Source: Geosiphon pyriformis
Lineage: Eukaryota; Glomeromycota; Glomeromycetes; Archaeosporales; Geosiphonaceae
Assembly (NCBI GenBank): GCA_016748015.1
Contig: JAAOMT010000226.1
Coordinates: forward strand, 248,001-312,000
Direction of reading: 5' to 3'
Length of the DNA: 64,000 nt
The position numbers and the translations under genes were made by a program. Below, piece after piece: positions 37,490-49,130 of the stretch. The number at the start of each line of letters is the position of its first letter. Position 1 is the first letter of the stretch. Below the pieces are notes generated by a model, which ran no database searches, was not told where the DNA came from, and saw nothing but the letters and a program-made list of their open reading frames with translations.

Positions 37490-38016
37490 AGTCTCCACCA
37501 ATCTGCTATCTGAGAACTACACAAAACTTGGTGGCTTATCTTTACAAGTAGAAAGTTCATTACTTGAAGATAAGTGAAATCTTTCTACTTGCACTTCTGC
37601 TGACTGATCACCTGGGGGTAAACCAGTAAACAGGATTGTGTTGAAAAGATCACTGTTTAAAAACAAGCATGACATCTTTTCTTCACACTTTCTGGCAATA
37701 TTCACCATCTGAAGACTGCATAGAAAATAGTAATAAAAAAAAAAGTGGAAAAATCTTCACCAGTCTACTGTTTGAAGACTACACAAAACTTGGTGGCTTA
37801 TCTTTACAAGTAGAAAGTTCACCACCTGAAAGTAAATGAGGTTTTTTTACTTGCACTTCTGCCAACTGATTACTTGAAAGTAAACCAATAAACAGGTTTG
37901 TGTTGAAAAGATCATTGGTTAAAGACAAACATAACATCTTTTTTTCATATTTTCAGACATTATCTACTGTTTGAAAACTGCATGGACAATGTGAGTAAAA
38001 AAAAAAAAGAGAAAAA
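37490..38016 (-). repeat. Two tandem ~262-bp direct repeats with coding potential
   Basis: Units at about 37490-37750 and 37756-38016 are offset by 262 bp (ACACAAAACTTGGTGGCTTA at 37519 and 37781). On minus the first unit reads open from ATG 37708 to TAG 37517 (MVNIARKCEEKMSCLF near its start, STCKDKPPSFV at the end). The second has the same frame with substitutions. Since 262 is not a multiple of three, the two cannot form one continuous protein repeat without splicing. Each ends near GCAG, a possible exon acceptor, so they may be duplicated exons. Confidence 0.65.
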
Positions 38017-38017
38017 A

Positions 38018-38262
38018 ATAGCAGACCAAATATTTTCTAATTATCAAAGTGGCTTATTGAAAAGAAAAAAAATAGAATAGTTTTAACAAAAATAAAAACT
38101 TGATATTTAAAAATATTAGATATCAGATTAATATCACACATAAAGAACACCTCTACAGCAAGTTTTTTTCCAATTTTTGAAGACAACTCCTTAATTATCT
38201 TTCCAAATGCACATACTATAAAGACATCTTGGATGAATTTATCATATAAAAAGAGAAAAATT
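38018..38262 (-). pseudogene. Orphan-gene fragment with internal deletion
   Basis: Minus 38250-38150 reads FIQDVFIVCAFG and KELSSKIGKKLAVEV, the match of exon 4 of the 34-36 kb gene (34959-35060). After GATATTAAT it jumps straight to the 3' flank equivalent of 36217. Exons 5-7 are thus deleted (about 1.15 kb). Differences from the plus copy are mainly G-to-A and C-to-T. Confidence 0.75.
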
Positions 38263-39283
38263 AAGAATCTCTTATTGTAAAGTAATATATAGCAAATAGA
38301 AAAATAGGACTTACAGCTAAAGTTCTTTTTTTTTATATGGTTGATTATTAAGAGTGAACTTCAATAGCATTAAATCTATAAAAATTTGAGATTAGATAAG
38401 TGACAAAAGCTAAAAATAAAATAAATTAATTTTTTAAACTGCTATCTCATAAGACTTATTAGTATAACCAAAATAATAGGATTCCTTTTTGTTGTTCATA
38501 GTTGACATAGAAAAAAACAATAGCTGGCACAGCAAATAAGCAAGGCCAAAACAAAGATACACATATAATTTTTTTTTTGTAAAATTGCTAATCATTGTTA
38601 TTTGATATTATAATAGCAATTTGATTAGTAGTCTTATAAAAAAAAGTTAATATGTTATTTAAATGAGTGTCTTATTTTTTTATTTCTGCCAGCAACTGTT
38701 TTTTCTATGTTGTTTAACTTTTTATTTCATGTTTTTTTCACTATTAGAATTACTGTATATTCCAGACTCTTATAAAAAAAAATTAAGCAAACAATGGACA
38801 TGTCAAGTAATAAGTAAAACAAACCAACTCTCTTAAAGCAGAATATGCAAAAGAAGTTACAATAATATGCCAAGAAAACAAAGATTGTGATTTTTTATAA
38901 TTCAGTTAAAATAAGTTAAATTATATAGTTAGTATTTTTTAGCAAGTTTAAAATACATTATATATATTATTCAACAGTTGAACTTGAAGTATAAGAGCAA
39001 TTATTCATCTTTCAAGGCAAAGTCTAAGAGCTAATTGAACTTTTCCTTGCAAAGTTTTATTTTATATATTTTACCTTCAAAAATGGATTACCAAATTATT
39101 ATTGTTCTTTAGTAAGGATAAAAAGATCTGATACACTTTTTAAAATCTCTGAGCTATCTATAGGATGAAAAATTTTTTGCATATATTTTTATTTTTTTTA
39201 AAATCTATAATTTTTTAAAATATATTACCCCTTTAAAATCTACATATTTTCATATTTATTATATATTTTTTTCTTAACATAAA
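38263..39283. other. AT-rich intergenic
   Basis: No frame or repeat I can support. Confidence 0.4.
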
Positions 39284-40460
39284 ACACAAGTGAAGACTTG
39301 CAAACTTACAAAAAAAAAATTCGTGATTATATTCAGTCATGTTGGGTTTATGAGGATTTTAATCCTAATGATCTTAAATCAGCTTATATATTGCAACAAT
39401 TTATGCTGTTTAATTCAAGATCTACATTCATCGAAAAACTTTTAGAAGATAAATTTCAAAAACATTACTGAAATAATTTTAACCAATTTAATTTCCAATG
39501 ACAATAAAAAATTCTTGGTACTCACTCAATATTTAGAGTTGTTAAAGTGTAAGATTTTTTATGTTAAATATTTTTTAGACCAAATTTTTTCAGAACTGTA
39601 GGAAAAGTTTGGAGAGTGGGTAGGTTTTGAAGAATAAATAGGTTTTGAAAAGACTAAAAAATTTTGACACTATTGTTATCACCTATAAAAAAAACAAAGC
39701 ACACATATAAACTACATATAGAAGCCCAAAAAAATTCTATAAAATTTTATAATATTCTAAATGTGTTCTTATGCCATTCAAATAATAATTTTTTTATAGT
39801 AAATAAAACAATTAAGAAGGTTATAGATGACATTTATTTAGATAGTTACAAATATGTTTCTAAACTTAGCTGTTTTAAAAATATAATTGGTAAAATGATA
39901 ATAGATTTCTTTAATTTTACAACCATCTGGCTGTAAAGACTGCACAAGTAATAATAGATTAATATTATAAACAAATCTTAGTAAATTTTTTTATTAATCT
40001 AACCAATTCATCAAGGATTTAATAGAACATTTTAGTTGTTTTGCCAATAATAACAATATATTATATGTCATTTCAAATACTGCTTTTACATATTTTTAGG
40101 AGCATTGTAAGTGTGTTCAATATTTAATCTAAGAATTTTAGCTATTTTTCAATACAGTAAATGATTATCTTAAAAATGCATATTCGGTATTATATATTAA
40201 AATAAAAAAACTCAACTTAGGTTCTAACACTCCTAAATCTTTTGGAGTCTTCTCTACCTATAGTATTAATTTTAATAGCATCTGTTAATTTCATCGAGAT
40301 CTAAAAGATTATCATAATACACTTTGTATTATCTACTTTTTCAAAATGTTTGAGGGTAAATATTTAGCATTTTCTGAACTAAAATTGACAGTTATGATGA
40401 AACAAAAACAGGCAATTGCTTTTCAGTTGCATTGTTTAGTTCATGGAAACTTTCCAATAA
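39284..40460 (+). pseudogene. Unidentified ORF remnant, probably transposon-derived
   Basis: Open blocks in plus frames are separated by stops. The first (39290-39470) reads IQSCWVYEDFNPNDLKSAYI and LQQFMLFNSRSTFIEKLLED. A second, 39664-39936, is Lys/Ile-rich. A third (40345-40470) reads FEGKYLAFSELKLTV and KQKQAIAFQLHCLVHG. The blocks look like exons or pieces of one decayed long protein, with stops explainable by CAA or CAG to TAA or TAG. I cannot name the family. Confidence 0.35.
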
Positions 40461-42970
40461 TGACTAGTTCAAAGCATAGTGTTTTTTTTTATATTTATAA
40501 CACTATTATAAAACAAAATTGAAATTTGGCTCTCTTTTCAATGATAGAAATTTAGATATATCAAAGATTCTAGATAATACTTACTTAATTATAGATAATG
40601 TTAAAAAACACAACAAAAAACCACAAAAATATTCTTCCCAAGTTAGATTCTTAAAAATCTACAATAAAATTAAAAAACTATAGGTAAAGTTATCTTGGTA
40701 AGTATAATAAATTAATTCATTAAAATCTTATAATAAAATACATTAAAGATCTGGAACTGGTAAAGCAAAGATTATTAGTGCAATATAGGAAATATTGTTT
40801 TTATAATAAAAAATTATTGCTGTGTAAACTTAAAATAACTATATAAATGCACTTTAATCTAAAATTTAAATCAATTACTGTATCTAAAAAAATCAATTAA
40901 CTATACTTCAAATATCTAAAACCAAATATGTAAATTTTTTCAAGTTTTTAAATCTTAATTGTTCTAAAACAAATCTGTATTTTTAAATAATATTAAGATT
41001 AATTATCTTTTCTTTTTATTTTTAACAAACTTTAAGTCCATATTTTTGATTAATTTGTTTTTTTTTTTTCTATTTTTAGCTTGCTATTGATATTACAATT
41101 TTTAAACTGGTAAACTTATTATTTTCAAAATTTTTTTAAAACCTAAGATACTATTTTTTAAATAAAAAACTCTTATACACTTCATTATTAATTTGTATAT
41201 TAAATATATATATAAAACTTTTTTAATTTGTGCTTTAAAAAAATAAATTTTGCCTTTGATCTTTATACTGTATGTAAATTAATAGGTTAATTGATAATGC
41301 TAATTAATTGTAAATTTATAATGTTGCTTTGGTTTTATGTTTTTGAATTAACTTGATGTATTTAAGTAATAGTAATTAAGCTTTTATTTACAGATCTGTT
41401 AGAACTATTTGTTTAAGCAAAAAGACAATAGAAAATTTATTTAATGTTTTTGAGTACTAAAACAACTTAGATTATTTATAATTAAACAACAATAGTTCAA
41501 GGAAAAGAAAATATGAAAGAAAAAACGGATTATTGTGATTTACATTTGGGAAATACTTTACAACATAATCGAAATTAGGTAGAAGGAAATATTAAAAGAG
41601 AATACCTTTATAAAGTTCAATATAAACATATTTGCACAGATTTGATAGTATTATTTACAATTATAATATTTTTTTTGGTCAAACTTGCAATAGCAATTTT
41701 ACTACTTTTAAAAGCAATGTCATTTGAATGATTTCTTAAATGTGATGCCCTTTACAAAATCTTAAACAAAATTAAAATTTCTTATTTTGATAACTTTTTC
41801 ATAAGCCAAATGCTATAAAATTAATATTCAAAGCAAAAAATTTCTAACACTAACATTGAGTAAGTTCTTTTGAATAAGAAACAGCAATAAGAATATAGCT
41901 ATTTACAAAATTCTAATTTTTTTTCTCTAAGTTTTGCATCTTGATTAATAAAATTCTTTTTCCAAATTATTTTCCTAAGTTTTCGACAAGTTTTTCGAAC
42001 TTTTTACTTTTGCCAGTTGTGTCAACATGTTAGCTATGGTTTGCTTTTCCAAACTGCTTTTTTTAATACACTTTATTAAACATTGCTTTGCTGTCCAATG
42101 TTGCAATTTTTTTCTTGTTATTACCAGAATTTTGAGTATTTTTAGCATTCTTTGGCTTTCTATACTTATTTAAGTTATTCAATAAAACGGGTTTTTTGCT
42201 ATTTTTTGCCGTTTTTTCACTACTACTGCTACTAACATAAAGTTCTTGAACAAAAAAGTCAAAAATATTTAACTTGAACAATGTTGAGAAACAAAATTAA
42301 CGGTTTACTTAAAAAATTAGAGAACTTTAACCAAGAGTGTAAACTTTAGTGACTTCTTGGGTTTTGGTAATTCAGGAATTAATAAAAAAAGAAGTGATAT
42401 TTTTAATAATTTATATAAATTTAAAAATTAATGGTTTGATTTATTATAACAACCAAATGTATTCCAAGTTCAATTAAACGTTAAAATTATTGCTAGAAAG
42501 ACCGTTAAATCAGTTCTTTAATTTTAGTTTCTTTGAATGTATTTTAAAACTTAATCTTAAAAAACAATTAATATTTAGTATTCATTTTTTGCTTTTTAAA
42601 CTCATCTTTTTTAAGGTTGGCAAAAAACCTAATGGTTAGCCAAAATAATATTTAAAGATGAATTATTATTTACATCTTTATAAAATCAGAAAGATGATTA
42701 AAAATTCTAATATAAATTTTTCCAGGATCATATAGTCATAACTGATTATTCTGAAAAATTTAGAATTGAATCCAAATTTTCAGAAACAAATACATTTACT
42801 TGTTATTGGCCTGACAGTTTATTTATTATTTGTAATTATCTTATAATATTATTTAGAAATATCATCCAAAATTTCTCAAATGTGAAGCAGTTTTCCAAAA
42901 TAACATAGAAGTAAAGTTTCAAATGTACAGTTTCATTTATTTTAAAGCTTAGAATGTTTTAAGATTTTTA
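40461..42970. other. AT-rich relic DNA without a supported gene
   Basis: Scattered frames of Lys/Asn-rich composition, including a minus one at 42063-42281 (72 codons with a run of five Ser). None has a recognisable domain. Confidence 0.4.
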
Positions 42971-42974
42971 ATAT

Positions 42975-43880
42975 ACAGTATGGAACAAAAAAACTAATTT
43001 GATTTAATCAATTTTAGTTAAATTGTGGCAAAACTTGGAAAAATAAATGGAAAGACAAACGGCCAAATGATTATGAATTTTTTTGTGCATTTTACTAATT
43101 ATTTTGTTTTAAAATTCTTTTGCAAAATGCTTTCATCCAAGCAAGAAATGTGGCAACACACTTTATTATATTTCTGAAATAACAGCATATAAAATACAAG
43201 TAAAATACAACAGAAAACAAAAACTTTGACAACAAATTTGTCAAAAACTGGTATAAATATATTTTACAAAACAACAAAAAGATATTTAAAATTTCTTAAA
43301 TATCAAAAAAACCTTTTTTTTAATAACCACAATGCTTATAAATAAGCATAAAAAAAACTGTATAGAATAGGCTTACTAATGTTTAAATAACAATAAAAAC
43401 TGAACTGTTTTTACAAATAAAATAGTATTTTGTTTATTTAAGAACACATTAGAACATTGATATAAAAGTTTGTAACCAATTTGGCTATATCAAAAGACTG
43501 AAGAAAAATTTTTGTTTGGGTAGTTTTTATAAAGGAGGAAAATCTAATTTATTTTGTTTACTGGTATAATGAACGGTGAATTTTACATTGAAATTTTCCA
43601 CATCCATTTCTCTAAAATTAAAAAAAAACTAGAACGTAAATGGTGGTTTCAGCAAGATAATGATCAAAAGCACAAATGTAAAATTGCTTAGGCATTTATT
43701 GCTAAAAATATCCGCAATGTTATTGATTGGCTTGCCAATTTACCTAACTTAAATTCAATTGAAAACTTATGGGCTATTGTTAAAAAAAAAGATGCCATAA
43801 GATCTAAACTAGTTAATGCTATTTATGGAAATAACGTTGTGTGAGATAGTAATCGTGAATAATGATGTACTAATTTTTTT
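42975..43880 (+). mobile_element. Tc1/mariner transposon relic
   Basis: Plus 43570-43850 translates with stops to the C-terminal half of a Tc1-type DDE transposase. MNGEFYIEI is followed by WWFQQDND (second catalytic Asp) and, 30-odd residues on, WLANLPNLNSIENLWAIVKK (the DLNPIENLW box with the third acidic residue). ACAGTATGGAACAAAAAAAC at 42975 looks like a Tc1 terminal inverted repeat. A weak partner (TGTTCCATATTGT, 44250-44262) might be the other end, in which case the element is nearly 1.3 kb. Several stops and frame changes make it dead. Confidence 0.7.
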
Positions 43881-44582
43881 TTTTAGTTGAAATGTAATAA
43901 CCATTTTTCTAAATAAGGTTCAAATCTTAATCTTCCTTTTTCTAATCAGATTCCCTTTTGAATTCTGTTTCCTTTAACAATTTGAAGGTTGTTATTTATC
44001 CTAAACGAGAAATCATAAAATTTTGACAAAAAAGAAAGACATTAAAAGCTTCCTTTTCTTTTGTTTCTAAAAGATGCGCAAATAGTTTAGAGATGATTAA
44101 ACAGGACGACCAAAAATTATGACGATGATGCTATTCTTTTAAAATTTAGTGTTATCTAAGAGGGTAATGAAAAATTAAAAATTTTCCCAAATTTAATGAA
44201 TTATAAAACTCTCAGTTATGACCACTAGTGATAACGATTGATCATACTATGTTCCATATTGTCAAAATTAAAAGCCCTTCGGCAAAATGAATAAAATAAT
44301 ACAAATGCCTGTAAATTTTTTTTTGAAATCTTTTTTTAAATGAATATTAAAAACTAATTTTATTTTATGAAATAATGTTATGCATTTTTTTCTAACCCTT
44401 TTAATTAACATGATATTAATCGCTGACTATAAAAAATCTTCTAATTCCAGGCTCAAATATAATTTTATTCCTTAAACAGTAAAGAGTCCGATTGAGAAAA
44501 AAGGTGATTTGACATCCGAATCTCATGAAATAAGTAATTGAAGAAAATTACATGGGTACATTTCAGGTTAAACGCTACTTGG

Positions 44583-44893
44583 TGTGAATAATGGTTTCTT
44601 AGGGCTTTTTGTCAATTTTATTATGATTGTTATTCCCAATCGTATCATCCTTTTTGCTTCAAACTGTATCGTCATTATTATTTCCAACCCTACTGTCATT
44701 ATTGTTCCCAACGTCACTTCCAACATTTTCATTGCCAAACCCGTTGTCATTCCCACCACTCTTATTTGTAATGACAGTAGGATTTGAAATAACTGAAATT
44801 GGTGGGTCTTTTGATAGGCTTAATAGAAATGAGAAAACAAAGGAAAGGAGGACTAAAATAGTATTGATGTTGATGTGGAAATTTTTGATTTTT
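44583..44893 (-). pseudogene. Fragment of a secreted Gly/Asn/Asp-rich protein
   Basis: Reading minus from about 44893, a hydrophobic stretch (INTILVLLSFVFSFLLSLS) like a signal peptide or membrane anchor is followed by SKDPPISVISNPTVITNKSG. A low-complexity segment with repeats of the GNNND type (VGNNNDSRVGNNNDDTV) comes next. An in-frame TGA interrupts it before a final IGNNNHNKIDKKP and TAA. No ATG precedes the hydrophobic stretch, so the start is lost or on another exon. Such N/G-rich tails occur in fungal cell-wall or secreted proteins. Function unknown. Confidence 0.45.
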
Positions 44894-45001
44894 TAAAAAA
44901 ATTAATATCCAAATAATAGAGTTTGAAGAGAAATTTTCAAAATAAACACACTTATTTCACAACAGAACACTAAAATATTTATTGAACATTCAATTATCAA
45001 G

Positions 45002-45840
45002 TCAAATTTCCGACTCTCTAAGTTGTGCCAATTTTTTAGTAAAACGAACTTCAGAGTAACATGTCATACGCCTCTTTTTTCTATAAGCAATCAAACCAGC
45101 TTTCGTTAAGCAGACACACAACTGTTAGCAAAATATGTTGTGACTAGATTGATGTAAATATTAATATTGAGCAATAAATATATAAAAGTATATACTTACC
45201 ACCCACTTTATAACTGCCTCATACATGGACACAAATTTAGGCATATCTGACCAGTCTTTCGGCAGAGAATAGCATCTAAAAAACATATTCAAATATGTTA
45301 AGAGATTATGCCCACACTTATTTTAAAGCTTTATATAACAATTCATACCATGAAAGTCAAGCATCGTTAATGATGCTTTAATTTTGTAGGCTGTCAATCC
45401 ATAAATTCGCAAATCAGCAAACAATTGATGTTGAACATTTGCTTTTCCAATGATAATATTATTGTAAAGACGGACCATGCTGATGGCATTCTTTATATCA
45501 TCTTCATCTTGCTTCTTTCTAGAAGCCCTAGGCCTTGCTCCTTCACCACAAATGAGAGGATAATTGGTGACATCATTCATATAGCCTATTCCATCTGCAC
45601 GAATGCATGATTTTTCTGTTTGTAAATGAATTTCACCGCTATGGAAATCATATAAACACATTGATTAGTATGACCAGAAATGCTTTTTACAATATTAAAA
45701 ATCAAATCAGTAAAACTACTAAATATAGTTTCTTCTCCCAAATATCCAAAGTGCTGCATCGATTATTGGATGCTCAAATCGATTTAGATAAGGTTTCTCT
45801 AATGTCTCAAGGTTGGGCAAAGGATTAAGAGCATTTAATT
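45002..45840 (-). pseudogene. Four-exon orphan gene of the DG...E-x-A-x-P type
   Basis: Minus exons: 45720 to about 45840 (PYLNRFEHPIIDAALWIFGR), 45349-45638, 45200-45275 and 45002-45121 (stop TGA). Intron 45639-45719 joins in phase so that the first two exons read across NYIYGEIHLQTEKSC. Exon 2 carries CIRADGIGYMNDV and LICGEGARPRASRKKQDEDD. Exon 3 has DWSDMPKFVSMYEAVIKW. Exon 4 is basic. Donor and acceptor between exons 2 and 3 are canonical but one base out of phase, and no ATG opens exon 1, so this copy is probably a pseudogene. The ADG...EGARP spacing recalls DGLDIWHMEVAGPP of the 34-36 kb gene. Function unknown. Confidence 0.55.
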
Positions 45841-45994
45841 AAAATGCCTTGAAACTAGATTAATTAATAATAAATCAGTAAGTATTCATTAAGAACTTAA
45901 TGTACTGTCATCTATGAGATACTCAAGTCCAATACTGAATTAATCGAGCTTAATATACATCTGAAAAAACAAAAATAGATTAACTAGAACTTGG

Positions 45995-46310
45995 ATGTGG
46001 TATCTTCCCAAAGATTCTCTCCATCCCATATTTAGCTTCTTTTTTCTCTACAAAACTGTTCGAGTTTAGCATGCAAGTCATCATCAAATTTCTTCTCTCT
46101 GATGGTTGATTCAAAACATTATTTTCGGACATAGGCATCATTTGTTATTTGCGCAAGGGTAATCCTTGTTCCAGATTTCATATATTCAATGAGTTGAAGT
46201 GTAATATCTATTGGCTATTGTTATAGCCACATTTTTAACTCTTTTTCGGGATTGTATGATTTCCTCAAATGCTTTTGAAGATAAATAAGATGCATTTCAT
46301 CCTTTTTTGT
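45995..46310 (-). pseudogene. Decayed coding fragment upstream of the 45-kb orphan gene
   Basis: The minus strand reads one long frame interrupted by stops: KDEMHLIYLQKHLRKSYNPE, ITLQLIEYMKSGTRITLAQI, FDDDLHAKLEQFCREKRS, IWDGENLWEDTTSK. Several stops are TAA or TAG where Gln would fit. The fragment lies about 150 bp upstream of exon 1 of the 45-kb gene on the same strand, so it may be that gene's N-terminal part. No family recognised. Confidence 0.5.
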
Positions 46311-46681
46311 AATTATATAAAAATTATTGAAAATTATCGAAAATGATTGGTAATTATAGGTAATTATATATAGTATCTAATATTAATAATTTTGTTATTT
46401 ATCTTATATTTTTTAAATATATCAATAAGTATGTCACTATTATTTCCCATAACATTTATTATTATTTATTATGAATAATTTGAAAGACCTTAAGAATTAT
46501 ATAACGTCTTCCAAGATTCTTCAGAGATACTTGGCTATAATAGTAAATTGCAGAATAATTATGAGGAGCGAGAAAAAGATTTTAATTGAGAGAAGAAGGG
46601 GTGGGATCAGGAGAGAAAAAAATGTTGCCAGAATCTAGTGAGTGCTAATATTGAGATCCAAAAATTATGTATTCATAATTT

Positions 46682-47148
46682 CAGAACTTGATGAGATTAG
46701 GCGCTTCCAGGCTAGAAATTCCCGGAACGATGTTTCTCTTGCAGATTCTAAGGCTAAGATTAAGCCGCTCCAGATTAAGATAAATTCATTGAAAGATAAG
46801 TTAGCATCGGCCCAGAAAGATACATCTTCAGCTCAAAAGGTTTTATTGAAGAAAATACCTGAATTAGAATATATAAAGGATGAATTGACATCAAAATTCA
46901 ATGAGTTGGAGCTATTGAAATCGGAATCTGTAATTGGAATAGATAATAAGGAACAGAGGAAGCAGAGCTTTGAGTTCTTGACTCACCCTATTATGCCTAC
47001 AATAAAAAATATAATGAATTCCAAAGAACAGGGATTAAAGTCTCCAATTCATGATATTCCAACAATTAGCAAACCTAGAAAGAATCTTCACAAATTTTTT
47101 TACAAAGATTTTTTATCCGGATGCAGAGTAATGTTTCTTCTGAAATAA
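46682..47148 (+). CDS. Coiled-coil protein fragment
   Basis: After a plausible acceptor (CATAATTTCAG, ending 46683) the plus strand is open for about 154 codons to TAA 47148. The first part is a heptad-rich coiled coil (KIKPLQIKINSLKDKLASAQ, KIPELEYIKDELTSKFNELE), then a Pro/Lys-rich region. The frame is open up to 46642 with no ATG; the leading residues before the acceptor look intronic. It is probably the middle or 3' exon of a damaged gene. Coiled coils like this are common in Rhizophagus orphan proteins. Function unknown. Confidence 0.4.
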
Positions 47149-47149
47149 G

Positions 47150-48040
47150 TACGTCTTACTTACAGAGTGAGGAGACTCCTGCTTTTGATATAGCATCTTA
47201 GGATATATAGATAAAGTCTAATCTATTATCATCTAAAAATGTAACCTTGTATCTTGTATAACAGAGAACTCACACTTCCTGTTTGATCAACTCACATTCA
47301 CAAATTTCAGTAGTAGGTAAAAAAGCAGTTCCTATTATAGCAAGTTTTTATGTTACTGCTATTTTTTACCTTGTTGGTAATTGCAGTTGTGTGTTTTATG
47401 ATCCTAAAACATATTTGAAATGAAAAAAAGGGTCAAGTAAAGTGAAAAGCAGAGCATCATTTCTTCAGAAATAGCTTTAAGGCTCTGCCTCTAAGCATAT
47501 AAATCTATTTTGGGATGAATTGATATGAATAAAATATAAAAATAGATAAAAAATACACAGGATTAGAGATTAATAATATATTAATAAAAAAACTGTGAAA
47601 CGTGGATTGGCATTTTAAAGTAAACATATATTAACTTGCTCTAATGCCTGCATTAGAGCAAGCTTTTGTTTATAATTGTAATATTTATCAATGTTAGTAA
47701 TAGATAAATAAGAGGTTTTAAACATCATGAATTATTCTTTATAAAAGGTATTTTGGCTTGAATAAAATAAAAATATCTTGGTATCCTATTTGAGTCTTTC
47801 ATTAAAACGTTTAAACATAAATTTTTACTAGCAACTTAAATTTCAACAATGCTGAATTGATTGCTTTCTTGTATAATTAAAGTCGAGTTTCTGTTCTGTA
47901 TTTAATCTATTTACAGTATATAATTCTATAACACTTTGATATCCAATCTTTATCTACAGCAAATGCGATAAATTAGATTTGTGGCCATAAAATTTAAAAC
48001 CCTCATATTTACACATGTACATTCAGATTCTATTAGTATA
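47150..48040. other. AT-rich intergenic with one perfect hairpin
   Basis: No gene supported. CTTGCTCTAATGC (47635-47647) and its exact complement 47650-47662 form a 13-bp stem with a 2-base loop. Confidence 0.5.
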
Positions 48041-48225
48041 TGAGTTAGAAGGTGGCAACCTTTAACATTGTGAGAAAATTTTTCCAGTAACATTACTCTT
48101 TCAGACCATTTCCTTAACCAGTATACAAATATGGTTAGGGGGTGGCAACTCTCAACATTATGAAAAAATTTTTTTAATAACATTGTTTTTTTGGACCACT
48201 TTTTTAACTATTAGTATACTAATAC
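48041..48225 (-). repeat. 90-bp direct repeat encoding a 30-residue repeat
   Basis: GGTGGCAAC recurs at 48051 and 48141, exactly 90 bp apart, with collinear flanking similarity. On minus the two units read MLLKKFFHNVESCHPLTIF and MLLEKFSHNVKGCHLLT in one frame, which continues to TAG/TAA near 47950 (VLNFMATNLIYRICCR at the end). The frame and the 30-codon period suggest a decayed repeat protein. Confidence 0.6.
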
Positions 48226-48519
48226 TGTAGTATTTGCTATAAAATTATTACTTAATATAGATTATAGAAAAGACTAAATATAGAATATACCAATCTGTAG
48301 TAAAACTTTCAATACTCTTATTTTTTGTTCAAAATCAGTTATTTTTGTTAATGAAGAATTTACTGCATGTTTTGCTAAGTCTTCAACGAAAAGTAATAAT
48401 TGTAAAACTGTTTCTTTTCTTGTTAAATAAATGATAGTAGCAAAACATATAGTGTCAAAAGAGTCTTTTAAAAAAAAAGCTGCAAGAAAAAATGAAGCAA
48501 CAAATATATATAATATAGA

Positions 48520-48931
48520 TATTCTGTTCTTTTAAAATGTTTTTTTACTTATTTCAGATATAGAAATATTAGCTTGATCCAATTTAGCAAACGTTATTAC
48601 AGTCTTCTGTCACAATCTATTTAATTGAAGTCAAATTAACACAATCTTATTAAACTCAGACAAAGCTGAGATAATCACTTCCTTAAAAGCATCTATAAAA
48701 TTTTTTTTAATAATTACTACTTAATTCATAACATAAATATATTGTACTTTTAAAATATTTCTTTCCACTTATTTCAGATATAAAAATATTAACTTGATCC
48801 AATTAATAAACTTTATTACAGTTTTTTGTCACAGTTCACTTAACTAACACAATTTCATTGAATTTAAACAAAGCTAAAATAATTGCTTTTTTAAAAATAT
48901 TCATGAAAATTTTCTTAATAATTATTACACA
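48520..48931. repeat. Two ~220-bp tandem direct repeats
   Basis: ATTTCAGATATA occurs at 48551 and 48771. Flanking sequence (CTTGATCCAATT, TTGTCACAGTT-like, AAACAAAGCT) is collinear from about 48520 to 48725 and from 48741 to 48931. Confidence 0.75.
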
Positions 48932-49130
48932 ATTTGAATTATTGTTTACTAAAATGTTTTTATTTATAACCAATAATAATTTTTTGAAATTTTGAAAAAG
49001 TAAAAACTTTTTTAAACTATATATAGTTAAAAATAATTTTTTTTAACAGTATTATTCATAAAAAAAGTACAAAAAAAAAAGTAGAAAAAACAAATAAAAA
49101 AATAGTACTTAGTAAGTAAATATAATATTA

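Noticed and set aside
44250-44262. Right terminal inverted repeat of the Tc1 relic
   Set aside because: Only about 12 of 13 bases match the left end and similarity does not extend, so I left the element end at about 43880.
44584-44896. Two plus-strand frames rich in Ile/Leu/Pro
   Set aside because: Shadows of the minus-strand signal-peptide and GNNND-repeat frame, which is more protein-like.
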